A stretch of DNA of 64,000 nt from Thalassobellus sp050294475. GTDB lineage: Bacteria; Bacteroidota; Bacteroidia; Flavobacteriales; Flavobacteriaceae. The position numbers were made by a program, and so were the translations under genes. The stretch covers positions 62,001 through 126,000 of the forward strand of contig JBNKOE010000023.1 in assembly GCA_050294475.1 (NCBI GenBank). Direction: 5' to 3'. A model generated the notes under the pieces. The model was given only the letters and a program-made list of their open reading frames with translations. It was not told the DNA's origin and did not search any database. Of the stretch, positions 56,818 to 64,000 are shown piece after piece. How positions within the stretch are numbered: the first letter of the stretch is position 1; every line of letters starts with the position of its first letter.

Positions 56818-58191
56818 ATGTTAGGTATGTTAAGTTCGTTAGTTAGTAAATATAATATAGCAGGGCCTCGTTATACGAGTTATCCAACGGTTCCGTATTG
56901 GAATCAAGAAACTTTTTCTTTAAATAATTGGAGGCAATCGTTAATAAAATCTATTAAGGAGAGTAGTACAAAAGAAGGTATTAGTTTATATATTCATTTG
57001 CCATATTGTGAAAGTTTATGTACATTTTGTGGTTGTAACAAACGCATAACAAAGCAACATAATGTAGAAAGCCCATATATTACTGCTGTTTTAAAAGAAT
57101 GGGAATTGTATTTAAAGTTGTTTGATGAAAAACCTGTTATTAAAGAGTTGCATCTTGGTGGTGGAACCCCTACTTTTTTTAGTCCAGAGAATTTAGAAAA
57201 ATTAATTAAAGGATTATTGAAAGATTCAGAATTAGCTGATAATTATGAGTTTAGTTTTGAAGGACATCCAAATAATACAACGCGTGCACATTTAGAAGCA
57301 CTTTATAATGTTGGGTTTAGACGTGTTAGTTATGGTGTGCAAGATTATAATGAAACTGTGCAAAAAGCCATTCATAGAATACAACCTTTTGAAAATGTAA
57401 AGCGAGCAACAGATTTAGCTAGAGAAATTGGATATACATCTGTTGGTCATGATATTATTTTTGGATTACCATTTCAAACTTTAGAACATGTTAAAGAAAC
57501 TATTTTAAAAACAAAAACCTTGCTTCCAGACAGATTAGCATTTTATAGTTACGCTCATGTACCTTGGATTAAAGGAAATGGACAACGTGGTTTTAGTGAT
57601 AGCGATTTACCAGCAGCTGAACTTAAAAGAGAGCAGTACGAAATAGGTAAAAAAATGTTAGCTGAAGTTGGTTATACCGAGGTTGGAATGGATCATTTTG
57701 CTTTAAAAACAGATGCTTTATATAAATCGATGATACAAGGTAGTTTGCATAGAAATTTTATGGGCTATACTGCTTCTAAAACTCAGGCTATGATTGGTTT
57801 GGGAGTTTCTGCAATAAGTGATAGTTGGTATGGTTTTGCTCAAAATGAGAAAAGTATAGAAGATTATTATGCGTCTTTAAGTAAAGATATATTACCTGTT
57901 TACCGAGGTCATATTTTAAATGAGGAAGATTTAATTATAAGAAAGCATATTCTTAACTTAATGTGTCAATTTAAAACGAGTTGGTCTCATAATTCACTTA
58001 ATTTTAATGAGCTTCCAGAAGTTATTTTAAGGTTGAAGGAAATGGAAAAAGATGGTTTGCTCGTTATAAGTTCTAATACTATAGAGGTTACAAAAAAAGG
58101 ACAACCATTTGTTAGAAATATATGTATGGCTTTCGATTTATTATTACAACGTAAGCAACCAAACACACAGTTGTTTTCAATGACAGTGTAA
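56818..58191 (+). CDS. hemN: Oxygen-independent coproporphyrinogen III oxidase
   Basis: A 457-residue radical SAM enzyme that makes protoporphyrinogen IX without O2. The cluster motif is YCESLCTFCGCNKRI (CX3CX2CXC). GPRYTSYPTVPYW at the N-terminus, LHLGGGTPTFF, SFEGHPNNTT and YGVQDYNETVQKAIHRIQPF are typical HemN segments, and the C-terminal domain ends the protein. The start may be 56818 or the ATG at 56827; homologues favour a start close to LSSLVSKYN. An FNR-like site in front and the usp gene behind (47 bp) suggest low-oxygen induction of the pair. Confidence 0.96.
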   Translation: MLGMLSSLVSKYNIAGPRYTSYPTVPYWNQETFSLNNWRQSLIKSIKESSTKEGISLYIHLPYCESLCTFCGCNKRITKQHNVESPYITAVLKEWELYLKLFDEKPVIKELHLGGGTPTFFSPENLEKLIKGLLKDSELADNYEFSFEGHPNNTTRAHLEALYNVGFRRVSYGVQDYNETVQKAIHRIQPFENVKRATDLAREIGYTSVGHDIIFGLPFQTLEHVKETILKTKTLLPDRLAFYSYAHVPWIKGNGQRGFSDSDLPAAELKREQYEIGKKMLAEVGYTEVGMDHFALKTDALYKSMIQGSLHRNFMGYTASKTQAMIGLGVSAISDSWYGFAQNEKSIEDYYASLSKDILPVYRGHILNEEDLIIRKHILNLMCQFKTSWSHNSLNFNELPEVILRLKEMEKDGLLVISSNTIEVTKKGQPFVRNICMAFDLLLQRKQPNTQLFSMTV

Positions 58192-58204
58192 TTTATTAAT
58201 ATTG

Positions 58205-58222
58205 TTCCCACTAATGTGGGAA
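58205..58222. repeat. REP-like palindrome, copy 3
   Basis: TTCCCAC-TAAT-GTGGGAA, a 7-bp perfect stem, with no T run, between hemN and usp. On the reverse strand it reads GATTCCCAC.. as in copies 1 and 2 (GATTCC start), with different stem pairs. It might stop or protect part of the hemN-usp message. Confidence 0.6.
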
Positions 58223-58238
58223 TCTAAAATCAAATATT

Positions 58239-59072
58239 ATGCAAAAAATTATTGTACCAATCGATTTTTCTGAATATTCAGAATATGCATTAGAAACAGC
58301 AGCTAAATTAGCTAAAAAATATAAAGCAGAGATTTTAGCACTTCACATGCTAGAGATGTCTGATCTAATATATACAGCTTCTGAAGGACTTCAAAATGAA
58401 AAAGCAGCTTTTTTTATAACCTTGTCTGAACAAAAATTTGAAAAATTTCTTAAAAAGGATTATTTAAAAGGTATAAAAGTAACTCCAATTATAAAACATT
58501 TTAAAGTCTTTAGTGAAGTTAATGATGTTGCTAAAAAGCATGAAGCAGACCTAATTGTAATGGGGTCTCATGGTTCAAGCGGTGTTAAGGATATATTTGT
58601 AGGCTCTAATACTGAACGTGTTGTAAGAAATGCTGGTATTCCTGTTTTAGTTGTGAAGAATAAAGTAAGTCAAATTAATTTTGAAGTCGTTACGTTTGCT
58701 TGCGATTTTTCTGAAGAATGTATTAAACCATATATTAAAGCTATTAATATGTTTAACAAAATAGGTTCTAAAATGTACTTTGTTTATGTCAATCTTCCTA
58801 ATGATAGATTTAAAAGTTCTTTAGAAATGGAAAGGCGTGTTGTTAATTTCTTTACAAAAGCAGAAGGTAATTTAGAACGCATACAAGATGTACATTATGT
58901 GTCTGATTATAGTATTGAAGATGGTATTTTAAGTTTTTCAAATAAAATAGGAGCCGATATAATTGCTATACCAACACATGGCAAAAAAGGGTTAGCACAC
59001 TTTTTTGAAGGCAGTGTAGGAGAAGATGTTGCTAATCATGCAACATTACCAGTTATAACATTTAAGATTTAA
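58239..59072 (+). CDS. Universal stress protein with two tandem UspA domains
   Basis: A 277-residue cytoplasmic protein. Domain 1 (about 1-145) starts MQKIIVPIDFSEYSEYALETA and has the nucleotide loop VMGSHGSSGVKDIFVGSNTERVV with GSxxxxVV. Domain 2 (about 150-277) is more diverged, with AIPTHGKKGLAHFFEGSVGEDVANHA and no clear ATP motif. Tandem usp genes beside hemN are part of FNR-type responses in other bacteria. It is the second gene after the palindrome-controlled hemN. Confidence 0.9.
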   Translation: MQKIIVPIDFSEYSEYALETAAKLAKKYKAEILALHMLEMSDLIYTASEGLQNEKAAFFITLSEQKFEKFLKKDYLKGIKVTPIIKHFKVFSEVNDVAKKHEADLIVMGSHGSSGVKDIFVGSNTERVVRNAGIPVLVVKNKVSQINFEVVTFACDFSEECIKPYIKAINMFNKIGSKMYFVYVNLPNDRFKSSLEMERRVVNFFTKAEGNLERIQDVHYVSDYSIEDGILSFSNKIGADIIAIPTHGKKGLAHFFEGSVGEDVANHATLPVITFKI

Positions 59073-59100
59073 TGATTTTATATTATAGTAACTAATTTTG

Positions 59101-59136
59101 AAAAAGGAGCTTTTTAATAACAAGCTCCTTTTTTTA
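59101..59136. terminator. Bidirectional terminator between usp and the exporter operon
   Basis: A 12-bp perfect stem AAAAAGGAGCTT/AAGCTCCTTTTT with a 9-nt loop and T runs; the neighbouring genes converge here. Confidence 0.9.
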
Positions 59137-60528
59137 TTGTATTGAAACAGCTAGTATTTTAAATAAGTTAGCCTTTGTTTTAAAGAAATCATTTTCAAGT
59201 GAAATAGCTTTAAGTTTAGCGTCAATAAGTTTTGATTCTCTTGAGTTTACTAAGAATAATGAGCTTTCTCCTAAGAAAAACTTACGTTCTTCTGCTTTTA
59301 GCATTTTTTTATAATCATCAACAATAACAGTAGTGTAATCATTTTGCAAAACAAAAGATGCTAGTTCTTGATTAATGGCATTAATTTTATTTTTAAGTGT
59401 CACTTTTGTAGATTGAATTTCATATTTGGTGTTCAGTAATTTTAGTTTAGCTAATTTTAAATCGGCACGTTCTTTTCTTAAAAATAGAGGAAAACTAATA
59501 TTAACCCCGCCTTTATAAGTCGAAGTACTAAACGATCGAGAAACTTCAGGTGTTTGCGATAAAAAATTATACTGTAAATCTATTTTAGGTAATAGGTTGT
59601 TTAGTTTTAAGCGCTTTTCAATATTTAAATTTTGAAATTTGTAGTCTAATGATTTTAACTTAGGATGATTTTTTAAATCAGCATTTTCAATATCAAAAAT
59701 TGATGTGTTTAAAACCAGATCTATACTTTCAAAAGTATTTATATCAGGAGTAATACCTTCTTTTATTTCAATGGGTGTGTTTTCATTTAACCATAAATAG
59801 TTAGATAATTCTAATGATGATTTTATGAATTTAATATTCGATTTCTCTAAATTTAATTTTCTGATATTAAGCGCAATACGTGCTTCTAAAGTATCAATAG
59901 CGGGTTTGTCTCCAGTTTCGTAACTTCTTTTTATACCATTAAATCGCATTTCGGCATTGGTTAAAAAATCTTCATATACGCGTTTTTCATTATATGTTTT
60001 TAGCCAATTAAAATAAGCAAGTGTGGCATTGTATAAAATGTTGTTAACTAATATCTGTCTGTCTGCTTTGGCTTGGTTCACAAACATTTTAGCTTGTTTA
60101 AGCATAGCCATGCGTTTGTTTATAAGCATGCCTTGTGCTACAGAAACAGAAACGCCAACACTATATAATCCATCTTCAGGAATGGTGGCTTCTGGGTTTA
60201 AGTAAAATCCAGAGTTTTCTTCAAAGTTTCCTTTTAATTCTACTCCATACCAAGTTGGTATTTTAAATGAGGCATTTAATTTATTATAGTACTCTGTGTT
60301 TTTAAACTTTTTTCTATTATAATCAATCTCTAGTTTTGGGTCAAAAGCACCACGAGCTTTCATTCGTTTAGCTTCACTTTCACTTATAATTAAATTAGCT
60401 TGTTTTACAATGGGGTGAAATGTTTTTACATAACCTAAATATTCCGATAGGCTAATAACAGATAAGCTGTCTTGTGCAGTAAGGAAGCTGCTTATAAATA
60501 AAAATAGAATTGCTATATAGATTCTCAT
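59134..60528 (-). CDS. TolC-family outer-membrane efflux protein
   Basis: A 464-residue exported protein with a signal peptide (MRIYIAILFLFISSFLTAQ). The mature part starts SLSVISLSEYLGYVKTFHPI, the typical OEP opening, with long helices ANLIISESEAKRMKARGAFD and KLNLEKSNIKFIKSSLELSN, and SLPLFLRKERADL-like VNISFPLFLRKERADLKLAK. It should form the trimeric outer-membrane duct for the ABC and HlyD proteins encoded just upstream. Overlaps HlyD by 4 bp (ATGA). No substrate can be named. Confidence 0.9.
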   Translation of the reverse strand: MRIYIAILFLFISSFLTAQDSLSVISLSEYLGYVKTFHPIVKQANLIISESEAKRMKARGAFDPKLEIDYNRKKFKNTEYYNKLNASFKIPTWYGVELKGNFEENSGFYLNPEATIPEDGLYSVGVSVSVAQGMLINKRMAMLKQAKMFVNQAKADRQILVNNILYNATLAYFNWLKTYNEKRVYEDFLTNAEMRFNGIKRSYETGDKPAIDTLEARIALNIRKLNLEKSNIKFIKSSLELSNYLWLNENTPIEIKEGITPDINTFESIDLVLNTSIFDIENADLKNHPKLKSLDYKFQNLNIEKRLKLNNLLPKIDLQYNFLSQTPEVSRSFSTSTYKGGVNISFPLFLRKERADLKLAKLKLLNTKYEIQSTKVTLKNKINAINQELASFVLQNDYTTVIVDDYKKMLKAEERKFFLGESSLFLVNSRESKLIDAKLKAISLENDFFKTKANLFKILAVSIQ

Positions 60529-61886
60529 TTTTTATCTTTTTTTGAAGCTGATTTACTGTCTTTATTCGGTTGGTAATAATTAGGAGGGAAGCTGTTAATT
60601 TGTCTCCATAATTCAAACCAAATAGGTACATCTTCTAATAACGCTATGGTTTTTGCACCAGAGCCAATACGTATAGCTTCTGGCCATTGTTGGTCGGTTT
60701 CATCTGGAGCTAATAGAACTCTGTACTTTCCATTATCGCTAATAAACTGATCAATGGCTACAACTTTAGCTCCGTAAGTACCATAAGATGCATTAGGCCA
60801 TCCGCTAAAAACTATTGCTGGCCACCCGTCAAATTGAACACGTACATGTTCGCCTTTGTGTAAAAGAGGTAAATCTATAGGTTTTACAAAGGTTTCAACT
60901 GCTAAATCGTATTTAGCAGGCATAATGCCTACAAGTGCTTCACCTTCTTTAAAAGTTACACCTATACCTCCAGTTAAAACTTTATTTATGTACCCGTCTT
61001 GTGGTGCTGTTACATACAATAAGTTGTTACGCATTTTGTAATTTGTGTATGCATTTTCTAATTTAGTAACTTGAGCTTGAGCATCAAATCCATTAGATTG
61101 TGCTGTGTACATATCGCTTTGCGCTTTAGATATTTTATCGGTATATTGAGCTGTAATTCTTGAAAGTTCTATTTGTGCATTAATAACTTCATTTTTACTT
61201 GCTAAATATTTATTTTCTTGTGAAATAAGTTTAGCTTGTGTTTCTTGAAGTTTAAGCCGTTTTTCTTCTACATCTTTTACTGCTTTTAAGCCTTCGTCTT
61301 GTAAGGTTTGAATACGGTTAAATTGACGTTCGGCAATAATAATATTAGTTTTTGCAGCTTCTAAATCAATACTATCGCTTTTTACTTTTAAGCGCGATTG
61401 TAATAATTTGTTTTGTGTTTGCTGCATCTTTAGTTTTTGCTCGTTTTGTAAAGCAGAAACTTGCCTTTTTAAAGCTTGTACTTTACCTTCATATGCTCCA
61501 ACAGATGAAGATTTTGCTTCTATTTGAGTATTTGTTCTTTCAACTAATTTATCATCAAAATAATCACTTTTTACTTCTGAAATTCTTAAAATAGTATCGC
61601 CTTTATTTACGTAATCACCTTCTTGAACATACCAAGCTTCAATACGTCCAGGTATTTGTGATTGTAGTGTTTGTGGACGCAGATTTGGTTTTAAAGTAGT
61701 TACCAAGCCTTGTCCAGTAATATTTTGTGTCCAAGGGAGAAAAAGTACAATAAATCCAATAATAGCAATAACTAATAAGAACTGATTAAAGCGCTTATAG
61801 TATGCTTTGTTAAAAATCTTTTTGCTAGACTTATACTTTAATAAATCTACTTTTTTATTTACGGTATTGTGAGATATGTTAAGCAT
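60525..61886 (-). CDS. HlyD-family periplasmic adaptor
   Basis: A 453-residue membrane-fusion protein. One N-terminal transmembrane helix (about 35-52, LLVIAIIGFIVLFLPW) is followed by a lipoyl half-domain (GRIEAWYVQEGDYVNKGDTI), a long coiled-coil hairpin (about 105-270) and the second lipoyl half plus beta-barrel (LYVTAPQDGYINKVLTGGIG, ALVGIMPAKYD). It bridges the inner-membrane ABC protein and the TolC-like duct. Overlaps TolC by 4 bp and the ABC gene by 8 bp. Confidence 0.92.
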   Translation of the reverse strand: MLNISHNTVNKKVDLLKYKSSKKIFNKAYYKRFNQFLLVIAIIGFIVLFLPWTQNITGQGLVTTLKPNLRPQTLQSQIPGRIEAWYVQEGDYVNKGDTILRISEVKSDYFDDKLVERTNTQIEAKSSSVGAYEGKVQALKRQVSALQNEQKLKMQQTQNKLLQSRLKVKSDSIDLEAAKTNIIIAERQFNRIQTLQDEGLKAVKDVEEKRLKLQETQAKLISQENKYLASKNEVINAQIELSRITAQYTDKISKAQSDMYTAQSNGFDAQAQVTKLENAYTNYKMRNNLLYVTAPQDGYINKVLTGGIGVTFKEGEALVGIMPAKYDLAVETFVKPIDLPLLHKGEHVRVQFDGWPAIVFSGWPNASYGTYGAKVVAIDQFISDNGKYRVLLAPDETDQQWPEAIRIGSGAKTIALLEDVPIWFELWRQINSFPPNYYQPNKDSKSASKKDKK

Positions 61887-63549
61887 GATTTATATTTTTT
61901 ATGGAACCTTTTTCTAATTCAATAATTTGATTACATTTTGTTTTCCATCGGCTGCTACCACTCACAACTATAAGTGCCCATGGTCTGTCTTTATGAGACA
62001 AATAATTGGTTATTGCATTAGTTTCAGTAGGATTAAATCGGTCTAAAGCATCTTCTAAAATTAAAACTCTTGGCTTTTTTAATATTGCTCTTGCTAGAAT
62101 AATTTTTTTAGAAACAGTATGAGACATTTGTTTACCATCTGGGTATAAAATAGTATTTAGACCTTTGGGTTGCTCTTTTATAAATTCCATTAATCCAATT
62201 TTGTCCATTACATCAAAAATTTCATTATCTGTTATGGCTTGATTTCCAAAGGTTAAGTTTTCTTTTATAGAGCCTTCAAAAGGCGTTTCTTCTGTTAAAG
62301 ATAAACCCATTTGCGATCTGTAATGATTTAAAGTTAGGCTACCAATTGGTAAATTGTTAATATATATATTACCTGCTGTTGGTTCATTAATTCCTGCTAT
62401 AAGTCTTAATAATGATGATTTACCAGAACCACTTTCTCCAAGAATTAATATTCTGCTTTTTGTTGAAATATTAAAAGAAACGTTATTAATTATTTTTAAA
62501 TCTCTGTTTGGTACAGCATAAGAAACTTTATCTAATTCAATATTTACATGGGCTTCAAAAGTAGGTTTCTCACCATTTTCTGTTTCTAATTCTTTATCAA
62601 CTACTTGTCCTATCTTTTCAATAGATGTTAAAACGTCATAAAACGATTCTAATCCTAAAATTAATTTTTCAACAGAGGCAATTACTAATAGAATAATGAT
62701 TTCTGCTGCAACAAACTGACCAATATTCATTTCTTGATTTAGTACCAATGCACCACCAATCAATAATAAACTTGCGGTTACAATTACTTTAAAGCTTATC
62801 ATTTGAATAAACTGAATGATGAGAATTTTAAAATGACTTTCTCTTGCTTTTAGGTAATCATTTACTAAAGTGTCGTTTTTAGTTAAACCTAGATTGGTGC
62901 TACCTGAAAGTTTAAAGCTAATAACTGTTCTTGCAATTTCCTGAATCCAATGTGCTACTTTGTATTTGTTTTTAGATTCTTTTAAACTGGTTTCAAGCCC
63001 TTTTTTAGCAGTAAATTTAAATACTATAAATATTAAAACTAATAGTAATAACCCAAACAGTATGAAGAATGGATGATAAAATGATAGTAAAATTAAAGCA
63101 AATAATATTTGCAAGATGGCTGTTGGTACGTCTATTAATATTTTTGATAGCCCTTTTTGAATGGTTAATGTGTCAAAAAAACGATTTGCTAATTCTGGCG
63201 GATAATAATTACGTAATTCAGACATTTTAATTTTCGGAAAACGATAACTTAATTCAAAAGAAGAGCGCATAAAAATACGCTGTTGTATGGTTTCAATAAT
63301 TCTTAATTGCATAAGTTGTAATGCGCCTGAAAAAGCAACACCTAAAGTAACTAATATAACTAGCACCACCCATGAAGTAGATATTTGAGCCCCTTGAATT
63401 AAGTTTATAATAGCTTGTATTCCTAGTGGCAATGATAATGCAACAATGCCTGAGAATATAGCATAATAAAAAACTTGAAAAATATCTTTCTTTTCAAGTT
63501 GTAACAAGCCTATTAATCGTTGCCATGGTGTCATAGTTTGTTGTTTCAT
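61879..63549 (-). CDS. ABC exporter half-transporter with degenerate ATPase domain
   Basis: A 556-residue protein with six transmembrane helices (about 25-310) and a C-terminal nucleotide-binding domain. Walker A is intact (GESGSGKSS, 371-379). The signature LSGGQ is MSHTVS (475-480), Walker B ends LILED with Glu and Asp swapped (499-500), the H-loop His is missing (GSSRW at 531-535) and the Q-loop Gln is not evident (LSLTEETPF). It may bind ATP yet hydrolyse it poorly, or need a second half-transporter. Otherwise it is like type I secretion exporters, and no peptidase C39 domain is fused. Starts 2 bp after the TetR-like gene. Confidence 0.9.
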   Translation of the reverse strand: MKQQTMTPWQRLIGLLQLEKKDIFQVFYYAIFSGIVALSLPLGIQAIINLIQGAQISTSWVVLVILVTLGVAFSGALQLMQLRIIETIQQRIFMRSSFELSYRFPKIKMSELRNYYPPELANRFFDTLTIQKGLSKILIDVPTAILQILFALILLSFYHPFFILFGLLLLVLIFIVFKFTAKKGLETSLKESKNKYKVAHWIQEIARTVISFKLSGSTNLGLTKNDTLVNDYLKARESHFKILIIQFIQMISFKVIVTASLLLIGGALVLNQEMNIGQFVAAEIIILLVIASVEKLILGLESFYDVLTSIEKIGQVVDKELETENGEKPTFEAHVNIELDKVSYAVPNRDLKIINNVSFNISTKSRILILGESGSGKSSLLRLIAGINEPTAGNIYINNLPIGSLTLNHYRSQMGLSLTEETPFEGSIKENLTFGNQAITDNEIFDVMDKIGLMEFIKEQPKGLNTILYPDGKQMSHTVSKKIILARAILKKPRVLILEDALDRFNPTETNAITNYLSHKDRPWALIVVSGSSRWKTKCNQIIELEKGSIKNINHA

Positions 63550-63551
63550 AT

Positions 63552-64000
63552 TTATTGTGTTAGGGCATTCATTACTAAATGAATATAAAAATCTGTAGGG
63601 GTTGTGTTTTCTTTACAATCTGTAATTGATTGGAAATGATCTTTTAAAAAATGCTGATGTAAACTACCTTCTATAATGGTACTTGCTAAACTCGAAGAAA
63701 ATTTATATTCAGGGTTAACAATTGCAATCATATCACGTAAGCGATAGACAATTCTTTTATAAGCGAAAAAGTATCCTTCTTTATTCTCTTTATCTACTTC
63801 TTTTGTTAAAAACGATTTAGAGTTTTCATTTATAATGATACGATTTAAAATAATTTCATTTATATGCGAGTAGTTGCTATCTTCTTTAATAGTTCTAGAT
63901 ACTACTTGTATAGCTCGTTTAAGTTTTTCAGTTGCATTAGAAATATTATGCGTTTCAAAAACAAGTTGATATTCAATCCAACTCCAATACCATGAGGTTA
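63552..64000 (-). CDS. TetR-like transcriptional regulator, C-terminal part (cut by window edge)
   Basis: The reverse strand from the window edge encodes 148 residues ending at the TAA at 63552. It starts SWYWSWIEYQLVFETHNISN, and has AIQVVSRTIKED, INEIILNRIIINEN and, near the end, ASTIIEGSLHQHFLKDHF. The length, helical content and position in front of an exporter operon suit a TetR/AcrR ligand-binding domain. The DNA-binding half lies outside the window, so the assignment is partly from context. The 2-bp gap to the ABC gene shows they are cotranscribed, and the regulator may repress its own operon. Confidence 0.65.
   Translation of the reverse strand, partial: TSWYWSWIEYQLVFETHNISNATEKLKRAIQVVSRTIKEDSNYSHINEIILNRIIINENSKSFLTKEVDKENKEGYFFAYKRIVYRLRDMIAIVNPEYKFSSSLASTIIEGSLHQHFLKDHFQSITDCKENTTPTDFYIHLVMNALTQ

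Noticed and set aside
1..64000. CRISPR array, rRNA operon, prophage or replication origin
   Set aside because: No regularly spaced repeats, rRNA sequences, phage structural genes, or dnaA/DnaA-box cluster were seen.

Overview
The window is AT-rich chromosomal DNA of a member of the phylum Bacteroidota, most likely a marine or environmental Flavobacteriaceae species. This rests on the gene families and gene orders seen: rsfS-ftsH-LUD-cdsA-psd-ACBP, the kynurenine cluster, a LETM1-related protein, VF530 and DUF6500. It also rests on several promoters matching the Bacteroidota form TTTG-N19-TAnnTTTG, and on intergenic repeats I associate with flavobacteria. No species can be named from the window alone.

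Layout. 1-4100: map (cut by the window edge), a HAD phosphatase, gpmI, an ankyrin protein and two GNATs, then tRNA-Gly(TCC). 4250-10100: pepE, two tandem secreted carboxypeptidase-regulatory-like paralogues, a DUF6702 protein, a secreted M1 metallopeptidase and tatA. 10100-16850: an O-methyltransferase and a kynurenine branch (ACMSD, 3-HAO, KMO, KYNU). The branch is split by about 1.7 kb holding a structured repeat, a frameshifted small membrane ORF and a probable GNAT-toxin/antitoxin pair. 16960-28090: a Fer4_19/CDGSH-like protein that seems to have lost its iron-sulfur ligands, a lipoprotein, a methyltransferase, an HNH nuclease cassette, msrA, a Cys-less zinc-ribbon homologue with nif3, lpxK, a TPR hybrid histidine kinase, gap and lipA. 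28140-37740: an Nramp-like transporter, two ECF sigma factors (one with an RskA-type anti-sigma factor), a GT2, aqpZ, murB, an aminotransferase, a retropepsin-PDZ protein and a DUF1573 protein. 37940-40641: valS. 40642-44340: an accessory island with two cassettes and an IS1182-family remnant. 44430-54750: phospholipid synthesis and quality control (ACBP, psd, cdsA, LUD, ftsH, rsfS), birA, pyrE, a Nudix hydrolase, a DEAD-box helicase, DUF6500, VF530 and lpxD. 54819-64000: a LETM1-related protein, a YceI lipoprotein divergent from hemN-usp with an FNR/CRP-like palindrome between, and a TolC-HlyD-ABC exporter operon led by a truncated TetR-like gene.

The most unusual content is a set of integron-like cassettes without an integrase in the window. 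Three accessory modules (HNH nuclease; a periplasmic protein; a three-gene SLATT operon) start with GTTG-type and end with CAAC-type inverted boxes followed by a hairpin. Two of the hairpins, about 24 kb apart, share exact 7-5-10-9-10-4-7 spacing, an identical 9-nt loop and a compensatory base-pair change. The cargo always points away from its hairpin, the reverse of ordinary integron cassettes. The SLATT operon (predicted membrane effector plus two proteins with repeated winged-helix-like modules) is the best candidate for an undescribed anti-phage or stress system.

Other points: an ABC exporter whose ATPase domain has a degenerate signature motif, Walker B and H-loop; possible leaderless transcripts for tatA, hemN and pyrE; and an internally deleted IS1182-family element inside an attC-like site.
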